53,503 nucleotides of DNA from NCBI GenBank assembly GCA_024256265.1, contig JACGUK010000011.1, positions 1 to 53,503 on the forward strand. The letters run 5' to 3'. Both the position numbers and the translations under genes were made by a program. The notes beneath the pieces are model-generated. The model was not told the DNA's origin. It did not search any database and worked only from the letters and a program-made list of their open reading frames with translations. The DNA is from an archaeon (GTDB lineage Archaea; Thermoproteota; Nitrososphaeria; Nitrososphaerales; JACAEJ01). This document shows positions 35,452-42,910 of this stretch, piece by piece. Each line of letters begins with the position of its first letter. Position 1 is the first letter of the stretch.

Positions 35452-36648
35452 TTACCCAACAACCTCTACAGGAAGCTTGGCTTTTATGATGATAGGCCTC
35501 ATCTCTGGCCTTTCAATCTTAGCATTCTTAAAAACTAGTTCAAAATCATCCTTTGAGCAAGCCAAAATTATATTATTCCTATCCGCTGAAAGAGGTAACC
35601 TTTTCATGCTCGATTCTAGGCGCAGAGCTCGAAGATAAGGCATAGTGTTGAAAGTGGCTATGTCCCCAACACAATCATGAAGCTTCTCTACAAGAGTAGA
35701 AAGAGCTGACATTTTATCCCCTCTAATCTCAAAAGGATCGATAGACCAGACCACTAATATTCTTGTTCTACTTGCTTTTAGATTTTCATCTTTTATTATA
35801 GAACGGACTTCATTTACGATGTATTTGAAGTAACTCTCAAGACTTTTCAATATGCCAGATACCATGTATCCCATAGGCTCTCCTGTCTTCAAAGTATCTG
35901 CAATAACTCTTATATCGAGTAGGTTTTCAGCCATGTTTTCTAAATAAACTTCATGATCTTCTGTAAAGCTCTTCAAATCTACCTTGCTTACTTTGCCTAA
36001 CATTTTAAATAACTCGAATTCTGTAACTATGGAATTGTACTTTTTTATTATATGCTTTGAATAGAGAAGCTCAGCCAAGCGGAGAGGTAGAATCTTAGGC
36101 ACATCTGTTAGAGCAGATTTAATGGATTCAATCACAACTTTATCTATATCAACTCTACTTGAACCTAGAACTATTGGTTTATTGGTCCTAGGGCTTAATG
36201 GAGCATATATGTAATCAAAGCTCACACCGGCTTCTAGCCCAGTCAACTTTTCTATCAAAGATACATTCTCTTCATTACCACCACAACTTGTGGGCAATGT
36301 ATTGACAAAAACAGTACCCCTTGATAGATTCTTCACCATACTTTTTAGCCTTAAGCCTATAGTGGATTTAGCTTCCATCTCTCTAATTCTTATCTTAGGA
36401 GCAAAGAATAGGAATTTTGCCTTGCTTATGGCATCTTCTATAGGCACTAGACCAAGTAATGCTTCATCTTCTAAAAGTGCAGCAATAGAATCGAATCTTT
36501 CAAGAATTTCTCTCTTTAACTGCATGCCAACATTAAGATTTTCATCTACTATGGTTGGTTGTAAATCGTAAGATGATAGAGAAGATGCTATCTTATACCC
36601 TTCAGTGCTTAAGCCGAATATGGTAATAGGAGTAAGGCTCTTAGACAA
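35452..36648 (-). CDS. Divergent nucleotide-sugar dehydrogenase-like protein, catalytic Cys missing
   Basis: A 398-residue protein with the three-domain order of UDP-glucose/ManNAc dehydrogenases. The Rossmann start ITIFGLSTEGYKIASSL has a degraded GxGxxG. A PxSPRTNKPIVLGSS region and a helical centre (LAELLYSKHIIKKYNSIVTEFE) follow, with a C-terminal domain (WSIDPFEIRGDKMSALSTLVEKL). The active-site Cys motif (GGxCxPKD type) is not found. It may be an inactive or repurposed relative. TTG start; divergent from the DUF354 gene, with only 70 bases between. Confidence 0.6.
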   Translation of the reverse strand: MSKSLTPITIFGLSTEGYKIASSLSSYDLQPTIVDENLNVGMQLKREILERFDSIAALLEDEALLGLVPIEDAISKAKFLFFAPKIRIREMEAKSTIGLRLKSMVKNLSRGTVFVNTLPTSCGGNEENVSLIEKLTGLEAGVSFDYIYAPLSPRTNKPIVLGSSRVDIDKVVIESIKSALTDVPKILPLRLAELLYSKHIIKKYNSIVTEFELFKMLGKVSKVDLKSFTEDHEVYLENMAENLLDIRVIADTLKTGEPMGYMVSGILKSLESYFKYIVNEVRSIIKDENLKASRTRILVVWSIDPFEIRGDKMSALSTLVEKLHDCVGDIATFNTMPYLRALRLESSMKRLPLSADRNNIILACSKDDFELVFKNAKIERPEMRPIIIKAKLPVEVVG

Positions 36649-36718
36649 TCTGGAATATAATTTTATCCCAAGTCTAAAAGAATTTCCTTTAATATAACTA
36701 AGCGTTAAGAGATATGGG

Positions 36719-37786
36719 TTGAAGGTCTGGATAGATATTCTAACTCCAAAGCAGGCTCTGTTCTTTAAGCCTTTAATCGAAGAATTGAAAAGAGAAGGTC
36801 ATGAAGTCTTATCAACATCTAGATTATATCGTGAAGTAAATCAGCTATCAAAGAAGATAGGTTTAGAAAGCATAATAGTTGGTAAGCATGGTGGTGGCTC
36901 TCTTTATGGAAAACTTATCTCAAGTAGTGAAAGGATAAATCATCTTGCAGATTTGGTAGATGAATGGAAGCCTAACTTTGCTATATCATTCAGCTCCCCC
37001 GAGTGTGCTAGAGTTGCTTATGGTTTAAATATAAAGCATATTTGTATTAACGATTCTCCTCATGCTCAGAGCGTTGCTAAGCTGACTATACCTTTATCAC
37101 ATATTCTATTAACTCCTTGGATAATCCCATATTCAGCTTGGACTTGCTATGGAATCTCCCACAATAAGATCATCAGATACAAAGCTTTAGACCCAGTTGC
37201 ATGGTTAAAGAGAATAAAGCCTCATGATTTAGAGAGTTTAGATTTACCCATTGATAGAGCAAAAAAGACCATAGTGATAAGATTGGAGGAGAGCTTTGCA
37301 TCCTATCTTTTAGGATTAAACAATAAATGGTCTGATGATTTGCTCAAAGGCATGTCAAATAGATTTCAAGATAATAATATCGTTGTCTTATGCAGGTATG
37401 AACAACAATTGTCTAAAATTTTGAAGAACTATGGGGATAAGTTCATAATCCCAAAAGAAGTCGTTATTGGCTTTAAACTTCTTAAAAATACTGATTCATT
37501 CATAGGGATGGGAGGGACTATGACTGCTGAATCAGCTTTAATGGGTGTACCAACAATATCTGCATATAAAGGTAAAGATACTTATGTGGAGGATTATCTG
37601 ATAAGAAAGAAGCTAATAGTGAAGCCTCGTACTATAAAGGGCATATTGAAAAATGTTGAGAGACTAGTGGATGAGCGCAAAAAGGCTTTTATCAAAAGAA
37701 GGGCTGAAGATTTATTGAAAAAGATGGAAGACCCTATAGAAAAGATTAGCTTTACAGTTAAAAGATTAGCCAATAAGAGCTATTGA
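36719..37786 (+). CDS. DUF354 protein, GT-B-fold glycosyltransferase/epimerase-like
   Basis: A 355-residue DUF354 protein. It opens with MKVWIDILTPKQALFFKPLIEELKREGHEV, a Rossmann strand-helix typical of the family. It has SFSSPECARVAYGLNIKHICINDSPHAQ in the middle and FIGMGGTMTAESALMGVPTISAY near residue 260, the GT-B-type nucleotide-sugar-binding loop. The family is common in archaeal surface-polysaccharide loci; activity is unproven. TTG start. tRNA-Gln begins 44 bases downstream on the same strand. Confidence 0.82.
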   Translation: MKVWIDILTPKQALFFKPLIEELKREGHEVLSTSRLYREVNQLSKKIGLESIIVGKHGGGSLYGKLISSSERINHLADLVDEWKPNFAISFSSPECARVAYGLNIKHICINDSPHAQSVAKLTIPLSHILLTPWIIPYSAWTCYGISHNKIIRYKALDPVAWLKRIKPHDLESLDLPIDRAKKTIVIRLEESFASYLLGLNNKWSDDLLKGMSNRFQDNNIVVLCRYEQQLSKILKNYGDKFIIPKEVVIGFKLLKNTDSFIGMGGTMTAESALMGVPTISAYKGKDTYVEDYLIRKKLIVKPRTIKGILKNVERLVDERKKAFIKRRAEDLLKKMEDPIEKISFTVKRLANKSY

Positions 37787-37829
37787 TCGATGCAAAATTT
37801 AAAAGTTACAATTGATGCTGATCTATTAT

Positions 37830-37934
37830 AGCCCGGTGGTGTAGAGGTCAAGCAAGGATCAAACCCTTGAGTAGCGGGCTTTGGAGATAATTCGAAGCTA
37901 CCCGCTGACGCCAGTTCGAATCTGGCCCGGGCTA
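37830..37934 (+). tRNA. tRNA-Gln(UUG) with two predicted introns
   Basis: The acceptor AGCCCGG pairs with CCGGGCT, the T-arm is GCCAG-TTCGAAT-CTGGC, and the anticodon stem GCGGG/CCCGC encloses the loop CTTTGGA with anticodon TTG. Folding needs two insertions removed. A canonical 37/38 intron spans 37885-37899 (15 nt). A second insertion of 17 nt, 37855-37871, lies at the end of the D-arm (about position 24/25) and forms its own CAAGG/CCTTG hairpin. Splicing both gives 73 nt with a normal GTG/CAT D-stem. No CCA is encoded. The 3' part, from inside the second intron, is duplicated at 38721. Confidence 0.85.
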
Positions 37935-37935
37935 C
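37891..37935 (+). repeat. Left direct repeat (within tRNA-Gln), att-like
   Basis: A 45-base copy starting TTCGAAGCTACCC inside the 37/38 intron and ending just past the discriminator base. It matches 38721-38765 at 43 of 45 positions. Being part of the intact tRNA, it would be the attL-type copy. Confidence 0.85.
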
Positions 37936-38045
37936 TTACACTTTTAGGTATTAACTCCTTTGGATATATGACGATCAGAGTTTTATTGGTTGTTGCATGC
38001 TCATCCCTCTTTGTGTCTACACTAAATATAGAGGTTTGTTTTAAC

Positions 38046-38456
38046 TCAAGTAACTTCAAAGATAGTAACCAACGCCTCTTCATCAAAAGTTATCTTGAAC
38101 CTTCGGAAGAAATCTAACCTTCCAATCAGCCTAGGAACCTCGTCGGAGTCTGCAAAGGCAATTGTTGCCTTAAACTCCGTATCCCCAATCCTTACAAGAA
38201 CCTTATGAAGATACGTGGGTATGGTTATACGGACTATTCCAGCCATCGACCTATAGGTCCCTTCATATAGATCAAGACCAAGCAGTTCACAATCACTCTT
38301 TGTAAATAAGGAGGTGTCGGCGCCTGAATCCACGTAGGGGTAGAAGAGGTACCATTTATCATCCTTCGATTTTATATAAACATGAACTATCGGTCTATTT
38401 ACTACTTCGCCTAATCTTGTCCTCTCAGTCACATACTTGAATATGAAGCGCTTCAA
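38046..38456 (-). CDS. Retropepsin-like (clan AA) aspartic protease
   Basis: A 136-residue single-domain aspartic protease-like protein. The active-site motif is DSGADTSLF (D-S/T-G), preceded by hydrophobic strands (PIVHVYIKSKDDKWYLFYPYV). The second family element is IGRLDFFRRFKITFD, where a hydrophobic-G signature like that of retroviral and DDI1-type proteases is seen. It would act as a homodimer, probably in the cytoplasm. It overlaps the DUF5678 gene by 4 bases (ATGA). The pairing recalls two-gene modules such as toxin-antitoxin loci, but that is a guess. Confidence 0.78.
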   Translation of the reverse strand: MKRFIFKYVTERTRLGEVVNRPIVHVYIKSKDDKWYLFYPYVDSGADTSLFTKSDCELLGLDLYEGTYRSMAGIVRITIPTYLHKVLVRIGDTEFKATIAFADSDEVPRLIGRLDFFRRFKITFDEEALVTIFEVT

Positions 38457-38668
38457 AGGATCAGCTCGTCAACTGCCGGCACATAGTATATTCCAATTTC
38501 CTCTGGTTTCAGTTCTGGCTTCTTGTTAAGAGCTTCTCTAAGAGCTTCTTTCGAATTGTTCCCAAAAGCCAAGACTTTACCTTTAACTAACGCAACATGC
38601 TTGCCCCTAAAATGCTCTGACTCTTCTTCACTCAGCGAAGGTGCTTCGAAGATAATTTCGGATGACAT
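38453..38668 (-). CDS. DUF5678-like small protein, partner of the protease
   Basis: A 71-residue protein with the short motif EHFRGKHVALVKGKVLAFG followed by an amphipathic helix (KEALREALNKKPELKPEE) and a strand (IGIYYVPAVDELIL), as in DUF5678 proteins. These are frequent in archaea next to retropepsin-like protease genes. A TATA box (about 38697-38706) lies inside the putative element next to the right repeat, so the module carries its own promoter. It could be a substrate, an inhibitor or a processed effector; none is proven. Confidence 0.7.
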   Translation of the reverse strand: MSSEIIFEAPSLSEEESEHFRGKHVALVKGKVLAFGNNSKEALREALNKKPELKPEEIGIYYVPAVDELIL

Positions 38669-38720
38669 TTGCCCATTTGATGTATAGGATGCGTCTATAT
38701 TTAAATAAATTATGAAAATA

Positions 38721-38765
38721 TTCGAAGTTACCCGCTGACGCCAGTTCGAATCTGGCCTGGGCTAC
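38721..38765 (+). repeat. Right direct repeat, partial tRNA-Gln copy
   Basis: A 45-base copy of the tRNA-Gln 3' part with C-to-T changes at 38728 and 38758, the latter in the acceptor stem. No 5' half precedes it, so it cannot be a tRNA gene. It would be the attR-type copy, or the old tRNA end displaced by an insertion. Confidence 0.85.
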
Positions 38766-38794
38766 CAACAAAACCGAGTCGGATAGAATGTAGG

Positions 38795-39280
38795 CTAATA
38801 TATGTAAGGAATAAGTTTCTTGGTCTTTTTCATGTATTCTCGATATTTGTCTCCAAATTTTTCGATAAGAATTTTCTCTTCGATTCTTATCCTATAAAGA
38901 ATGAGTGGCGTGAAAACTAGCGTAAGCAAGAAACCATATAGGCTTGAAAAGACCAACGGGATTCCCGCTGTATAGAGAAGCATAGCAAGATAGATAGGGT
39001 GTCGAACATTTTTGTAAATTCCATGCTTGATGAGTTTCTCTGGGGCTTTCAAACCGTATGAATAGTATCTTCCCAAAGTCCTCCTACCCACTAAACGCAT
39101 GAAAACGCCCATCAAAAAGAGAAACAACCCAAGTGCATTCACCACACCAAAAAGATAAATCATCCCTTGAAGATGAACAAAATCCCACATAGTTATAAGT
39201 AACGAAGAAAACCAGATTAAAGTCGCTGGAACAATAAAACCCCAATCAGCCCTTTCAGTCTGAAACTGTGCTCTCACCAA
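38795..39280 (-). CDS. Isoprenylcysteine/phospholipid methyltransferase-family membrane protein
   Basis: A 161-residue integral membrane protein with four hydrophobic segments. The family core YYSYGLKAPEKLIKHGIYKNVRHPIYLAML and the C-terminal RIRIEEKILIEKFGDKYREYMKKTKKLIPYIY (in parts) match ICMT/PEMT-like SAM methyltransferases, with RHP and E-E as cofactor-site residues. The substrate is unknown; lipids, quinones or protein ends are used in relatives. TTG at 39280 or GTG at 39277 may start it. It follows the tRNA-Gln fragment by 29 bases. Confidence 0.87.
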   Translation of the reverse strand: MVRAQFQTERADWGFIVPATLIWFSSLLITMWDFVHLQGMIYLFGVVNALGLFLFLMGVFMRLVGRRTLGRYYSYGLKAPEKLIKHGIYKNVRHPIYLAMLLYTAGIPLVFSSLYGFLLTLVFTPLILYRIRIEEKILIEKFGDKYREYMKKTKKLIPYIY

Positions 39281-39403
39281 CGCACCACTTTATGCTGTCC
39301 GAATCCTATTGTGAGCGTGCCCTGCCCACTTTACATTTCCCCCGTAGGATGAGTACAAACCATTGTTTGTTTCTAACACTCTTCAGTAGATTCAGGTTGG
39401 ACT

Positions 39404-39838
39404 CTACCATTTCTGTGAATATCTCCAGCCAGTATCAAAGGTATTCAAAAGGCATTTGACACATTTGCTGTATTCCATTGTTGAGATATCAAGTATCTGA
39501 TCATCTAACCACACAATGCTGAAGATTTTATCCGAAAAGCTAACAGAGCCAGTGTTCGCCTCTCTGCCCCTAAAATCAACATAAATCCTTGCTTTGGTTG
39601 TCGCAATTTCACCCAGTTTTCTCAATTCTTTGGTGGGTTTTTCACCGATTGGCAAGATTATCTTCAAGTCTTTGTCTCCTAAAAGAGGCTCCAATTCTTT
39701 AAGTAGGCTCAAAGGTATGTTGTTAATCCTTATCCTCCTCGATTTCTGAATCTTTCTCTTAATCTCCTCTATTCCTTCTTCGATAGTGCTAAAGGTTGTT
39801 GAGATTTTAGCTTCGTATCTTCCTTCCACGATAGGCAT
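39404..39838 (-). CDS. TrmB effector-domain-like protein without HTH
   Basis: A 144-residue protein resembling the C-terminal effector part of the upstream TrmB regulator: STIEEGIEEIKRKIQKSRRIRINNIP, a PLLGDKDLKIILPIGE strand, and the closing CLLNTFDTGWRYSQKW, parallel to CFTEWYNLGWNVAKEV in the neighbour. It lacks the DNA-binding domain. The ATG at 39838 has GGTG 7 bases upstream; starts further up run into the TrmB gene. It sits 10 bases after trmB, so it is probably a co-expressed modulator that arose by partial duplication. Confidence 0.68.
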   Translation of the reverse strand: MPIVEGRYEAKISTTFSTIEEGIEEIKRKIQKSRRIRINNIPLSLLKELEPLLGDKDLKIILPIGEKPTKELRKLGEIATTKARIYVDFRGREANTGSVSFSDKIFSIVWLDDQILDISTMEYSKCVKCLLNTFDTGWRYSQKW

Positions 39839-39848
39839 AGTTTTCACC

Positions 39849-40565
39849 TCACACCTCTTTGGCAACATTCCAACCCAGATTATACCATTCTGTGAAGCAT
39901 TTTGAGCATTCATCATATAACATTTCATCCACAATGTATTGGTGGCTTACTGGGTCTTCAAACACCGTGAATGTTCTGCTCTCGTCGAGAATTATAGACA
40001 TGGATGCTACCTCTTTGTTTCTCACCATACAAACAATCTTTACTTCTGCCTCCTTAAATTGTACATTTTTATTGCCGATTTTTCTTTCTCCAGGAAAAAG
40101 AAGAACTTTAACTTGGGCATCTTTGCTGAACACATCACTCATTTTTTCGAGAAAATCTCTTGTTGCATTGCTTATCCATATGGTCTTAGCCTTCCTCATC
40201 TCTTCTTTCAAGCTTCCTAGTCCAACATCAAATTTCAATATTACAAACTTCTCTTTCATTTCTTTCACCTCCTCTTTGAGCGTCGCCTGTATAGACTCCA
40301 AAAACTCGTCATAGTCTTTTTTGACCTTTTTGAAAACTTCACGTGGATCAATCGCCTTGAACAAAAGTGGTATTCCGGAATAGATTCTTATCCAGCCTTT
40401 GTGCTCCAGCGACTCAAGAACAGAGTAAATCCTTGTCCTTGGAATGCCAGACTTTTCAGAGAGCTTTGCAGCAGTATTTATATGGTCCTTTAGCAAACTT
40501 AGATATGCTTTGGCTTCATATTCCGTAAGCCCGATCTTTTGGAGCCTCTCGACGACGCTCTCCAT
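39849..40565 (-). CDS. TrmB-family transcriptional regulator
   Basis: A 238-residue regulator. The winged helix at residues 1-75 is LQKIGLTEYEAKAYLSLLKDH, then TAAKLSEKSGIPRTRIYSVLESLEHKGWI. A coiled linker (EFLESIQATLKEEVKEMKEKF) follows, then an effector domain with WISNATRDFLEKM. TrmB proteins usually bind sugars or related metabolites. The upstream region has a perfect GTTACTGTAAC palindrome and further GTTAC half-sites, consistent with autoregulation. The operon partner downstream is a truncated paralogue. Confidence 0.85.
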   Translation of the reverse strand: MESVVERLQKIGLTEYEAKAYLSLLKDHINTAAKLSEKSGIPRTRIYSVLESLEHKGWIRIYSGIPLLFKAIDPREVFKKVKKDYDEFLESIQATLKEEVKEMKEKFVILKFDVGLGSLKEEMRKAKTIWISNATRDFLEKMSDVFSKDAQVKVLLFPGERKIGNKNVQFKEAEVKIVCMVRNKEVASMSIILDESRTFTVFEDPVSHQYIVDEMLYDECSKCFTEWYNLGWNVAKEV

Positions 40566-40596
40566 GAAGCATCAATTGATATTTGAAAAATAAATA

Positions 40597-40620
40597 GTTA
40601 CTGTAACTCGCTGGGGTTAC
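40597..40620. promoter_or_regulatory. GTTAC-type operator cluster upstream of trmB
   Basis: GTTACTGTAAC (40597-40607) is a perfect 11-base palindrome. A second GTTAC begins at 40616, and the complementary GTAAC occurs again near 40718. They lie 32-150 bases upstream of the TrmB start, between it and the VOC gene, and are likely sites of the TrmB protein. Confidence 0.45.
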
Positions 40621-40807
40621 TATCACCTTTATATCTTGTCCAGTGTAAAGCCTCTCATAAGCAATAGAGATAGCATCATAGAATTCTGCACCCCCTTACC
40701 CTATAGAATTTGTCATTGTAACCGTTCAGAATAGATAGCCTCAATTCTAGTTTGAATTGAGCCCAAAACTCTTAAATAAACTCAGAGCTGATAAAAAATC
40801 GATTTAA

Positions 40808-41191
40808 ATGTATCATACGATTGTTCATTTTGAAATACCTGCAGAGGATGTAGATAGACTTAGGAAATTCTATAGCCAGCTCTTCGGGTGGAAGATAGAG
40901 AAGACAAAAGGCCCAATGGACTATTGGTTGATAGAGACAGTTCCAGTTGATAAGCAGGGCAGACCCAAAGCTCAAGGCGTTAATGGAGGGATGATGAAGA
41001 AGCAGAATCCTGAGCACAAGTTCACATACTATGTTCTGGTAGAATCGGTTGACGAATACTGTAAGAAGATTGAGAAATTAGGAGGGAAGGTGATAGTTCC
41101 GAAGATGGAAGTACCGAATATGGGATGGTGGGCTATGGCTATTGACCCTGAAGGTAACCACTTTGCCATCTGGGAAGGAATGCAAAAGTGA
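40808..41191 (+). CDS. VOC-family (glyoxalase/bleomycin-resistance fold) protein
   Basis: A 127-residue vicinal-oxygen-chelate protein: HTIVHFEIPAEDVDRLRKFYSQLFGWKIE at the N-terminus and GWWAMAIDPEGNHFAIWE at the C-terminus. These are the two paired beta-alpha-beta-beta-beta modules with candidate metal ligands His and Glu. The substrate is unknown; methylmalonyl-CoA epimerase, glyoxalase and antibiotic-binding members exist. It is divergent from trmB and may be its target. Confidence 0.85.
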   Translation: MYHTIVHFEIPAEDVDRLRKFYSQLFGWKIEKTKGPMDYWLIETVPVDKQGRPKAQGVNGGMMKKQNPEHKFTYYVLVESVDEYCKKIEKLGGKVIVPKMEVPNMGWWAMAIDPEGNHFAIWEGMQK

Positions 41192-41224
41192 TACCAAATT
41201 AAGAAATATTTGAGTTGATAGTAT

Positions 41225-41332
41225 CAGCTGGCTGAGGCAGAAGAGGGTTTCAATGTAGAGGTCAAAGGGGAGAAGGCAAAAGAACTGCTGAATAGATGGA
41301 GGTCTGGGCAGTTCCATTGCTTATGCTGCTAA
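41225..41332 (+). pseudogene. Possible coding remnant between VOC and winged-helix genes
   Basis: The 206-base gap contains a 35-codon open stretch, QLAEAEEGFNVEVKGEKAKELLNRWRSGQFHCLCC, preceded by in-frame stops and lacking a start codon or ribosome site. Its composition is like that of a real protein, so it may be a remnant of a lost gene. Family not recognised. Confidence 0.25.
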
Positions 41333-41397
41333 AATACCCCTCCATATACAATAGGCATATTAAGGCATCAGTTTAACCTCTTACTCAGATTTAGATC

Positions 41398-41625
41398 ATG
41401 AAACAAGAAAAACCAGTTAATCCGTTCGCTGTTGGAGGAGCATTCATCGAGAGGCTTGTTCAAATTGGCTGGTTATCTGTTAAACAGGAAGGCAGGAAGA
41501 AGTTCTATTACTTGACAGATAAAGGAGTCGAGGGTTTGAAGAGTCTTGGCATAGATTCATCTAATTTGTACTATCACCTACCAAAGAAAGCCATAGAGAA
41601 GCACCTCAAGGAGATTGGTCATTGA
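41398..41625 (+). CDS. Small winged-helix-like protein
   Basis: A 75-residue protein resembling the second half of a winged-helix domain: FIERLVQIGWLSVKQEGRKKFYYLTDKGVEGLKSLGI, i.e. recognition helix, wing and last helix. It then has a charged tail. The first helices of a full domain are short, so it may be a truncated regulator. It overlaps the next gene by 4 bases (TTGA), suggesting coupled translation. Confidence 0.6.
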   Translation: MKQEKPVNPFAVGGAFIERLVQIGWLSVKQEGRKKFYYLTDKGVEGLKSLGIDSSNLYYHLPKKAIEKHLKEIGH

Positions 41626-41939
41626 TAAAGAATTTGAAGGAGTACAGAAAGAAGATCTCTAGAGAAGAAGAGAACCAAGGAAAGATTCTGATTCTGAAGA
41701 ATGATTTGAAGAAATTTCCTCCAATTGGAGAGCTTTTTGATCTTAAATTTGGCAAGACTATCTCAAAGGCGAAGATAATCTCAACACGATGCTCTTGTGT
41801 TGGTCCTGACAAGCCTCATGAGCATTACTACCTTGAGTCAGAAGCAATTATGAAAGCATTAAAGGGTAGAGTCGGCAAGTTCGCTTTGATTACTGAAGAA
41901 ACAAAAGGCTCCTATTCGCTAAAGATTAGTAATAAGTAA
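41622..41939 (+). CDS. Hypothetical protein (105 aa)
   Basis: An unrecognised 105-residue protein starting from TTG in the stop codon of the winged-helix gene. The N-terminus is strongly charged (KNLKEYRKKISREEENQGK), and a middle part (STRCSCVGPDKPHEHYYLE) contains two Cys and two His close together that could bind a metal. The context is a two-gene operon with a regulator-like protein. No function can be given. Confidence 0.6.
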   Translation: MIKNLKEYRKKISREEENQGKILILKNDLKKFPPIGELFDLKFGKTISKAKIISTRCSCVGPDKPHEHYYLESEAIMKALKGRVGKFALITEETKGSYSLKISNK

Positions 41940-41966
41940 CTCGAGCCATAAAGAGTTTAATTCCGA

Positions 41967-42368
41967 TTATTCATCTCCTAATTCTCTTAAAGCTGATACC
42001 AACTGCTCCTCATCATTTATAATTCGATCTGAAAAGGCAATAGGCCACGGCGAAGGTACTTTTCTCTTGCTCATAGTTATAATCTTCTTACCAATAATCT
42101 TGGCGAAGTAAATCTCTACAGCAACTCCATAACTAGGTCTATCGATCAAAGCTACTAATACATCACTCTCTTTAATGAAATCTAGATCGTGCTTTGTTAT
42201 CTCCTCAGCAATATCCTTTTTACCTCTAAAATCCTTGATTTTGCTATAATCCTCATCAGAGATTTGATCTATAACATGAAAGCCTTTCTCTTTAAGGAGA
42301 GATTGAATCTTTCTTATTTTTGATATTCCTTTATTGGCTATAGCACCACAGACCATTATCTTCTTCAA
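41967..42368 (-). CDS. Nucleoside 2-deoxyribosyltransferase-like protein
   Basis: A 133-residue Rossmann-like protein: IMVCGAIANKGISKIRKIQSLLKEKGFHVI at the start, then FIKESDVLVALIDRPSYGVAVEIYFAKIIGKKIITMS. The D-x-L-x-A-L-I-D and the G-V-A-V-E pieces match the nucleoside deoxyribosyltransferase/DNPH1 fold, where the Glu is the nucleophile. Nucleotide salvage or hydrolysis of modified nucleotides is likely. It stands alone and is convergent with the 105-residue gene. Confidence 0.72.
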   Translation of the reverse strand: MKKIMVCGAIANKGISKIRKIQSLLKEKGFHVIDQISDEDYSKIKDFRGKKDIAEEITKHDLDFIKESDVLVALIDRPSYGVAVEIYFAKIIGKKIITMSKRKVPSPWPIAFSDRIINDEEQLVSALRELGDE

Positions 42369-42422
42369 AATCTCAATACCTTAAATTATACACTTAATAA
42401 AAAATAAAATCGTTTATAAAAA

Positions 42423-42566
42423 TCATTTGACATACTTTCCAGGGCTCTTGTCGAAGGCTGATTTGCAGGTTGTAGAGCAGAAGTAGTAGGTCTTGCCTTT
42501 ATAGTCTGATTTGTATTTTGTCTTCTTTTCATCTACACTCATGCCACAGACAGGATCCTTTGCCAC
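42423..42566 (-). CDS. YHS-domain metal-binding protein (47 aa)
   Basis: A small YHS domain: DPVCGMSVDEKKTKYKSDY, then YYFCSTTCKSAFDKSP. The cysteines C..(x)..CxxxC can bind heavy metal or zinc; YHS domains are found in copper ATPases and related metal proteins. The GTG at 42566 is preferred because GGGGTGA precedes it by 4 bases; an ATG at 42617 would add a 17-residue unrelated stretch. A second YHS gene and a TRASH-type regulator are close by. Confidence 0.82.
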   Translation of the reverse strand: MAKDPVCGMSVDEKKTKYKSDYKGKTYYFCSTTCKSAFDKSPGKYVK

Positions 42567-42733
42567 AATTTCACCCCTTGAATTCGTTTTGTTCAAAATA
42601 TTTATGCTTAAAGCCACATATTTGATAAATAAAGAGTAAAAAATAATTGACGAACAAAAAATTTAGTTAGGAATTCTTTTATGGATTAGAGGAATTATTA
42701 TGGGTGAGGATATTACCATTTTTCATTTTACCT

Positions 42734-42910
42734 TTACTTCATTGATGGAAGGCCCTCCGGCTTGTACTCCTTACTTACGTATTTCTCAGGATTCTCATCG
42801 AATTTAGCCTTGCAAGTAGTAGAGCAGAAAAAGAATGCTTTGTCTTTGTATTTAGATGTATATTTTGTTGTTGGTGGTATCTTCATTCCACAAACTGGGC
42901 ATACACCCAT
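42734..42910 (-). CDS. YHS-domain metal-binding protein (58 aa)
   Basis: A second YHS protein: MGVCPVCGMKIPPTTKYTSK, then FFFCSTTCKAKFDENPEKYV and a short tail. It is about 45 percent similar in pattern to the YHS gene at 42423-42566, so the pair probably arose by duplication. The start ATG has GGGGTGAAA 3 bases upstream. It is divergent from the Lrp-TRASH gene and may be its target. Likely a metal buffer or chaperone in the cytoplasm. Confidence 0.85.
   Translation of the reverse strand: MGVCPVCGMKIPPTTKYTSKYKDKAFFFCSTTCKAKFDENPEKYVSKEYKPEGLPSMK

Larger units (their letters stand above)
37891..38765. mobile_element. Putative mini-element flanked by tRNA-Gln 3' repeats
   Basis: A segment of 830 bases between two direct copies of the tRNA-Gln 3' part (37891-37935 and 38721-38765). 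It holds only a DUF5678 gene and a retropepsin-like protease gene, both on the minus strand. tRNA 3' ends are the usual attachment sites of archaeal tyrosine integrases, and the intact tRNA on one side with a partial copy on the other is the classical product. No integrase is inside, so it would be a non-autonomous or decayed element. This is inferred from repeat geometry. Confidence 0.65.

Noticed and set aside
37881..38117. Reading frames on both strands across the tRNA-Gln 3' end
   Set aside because: They overlap the tRNA and the 3' end of the protease gene, and have no ribosome site or family match.
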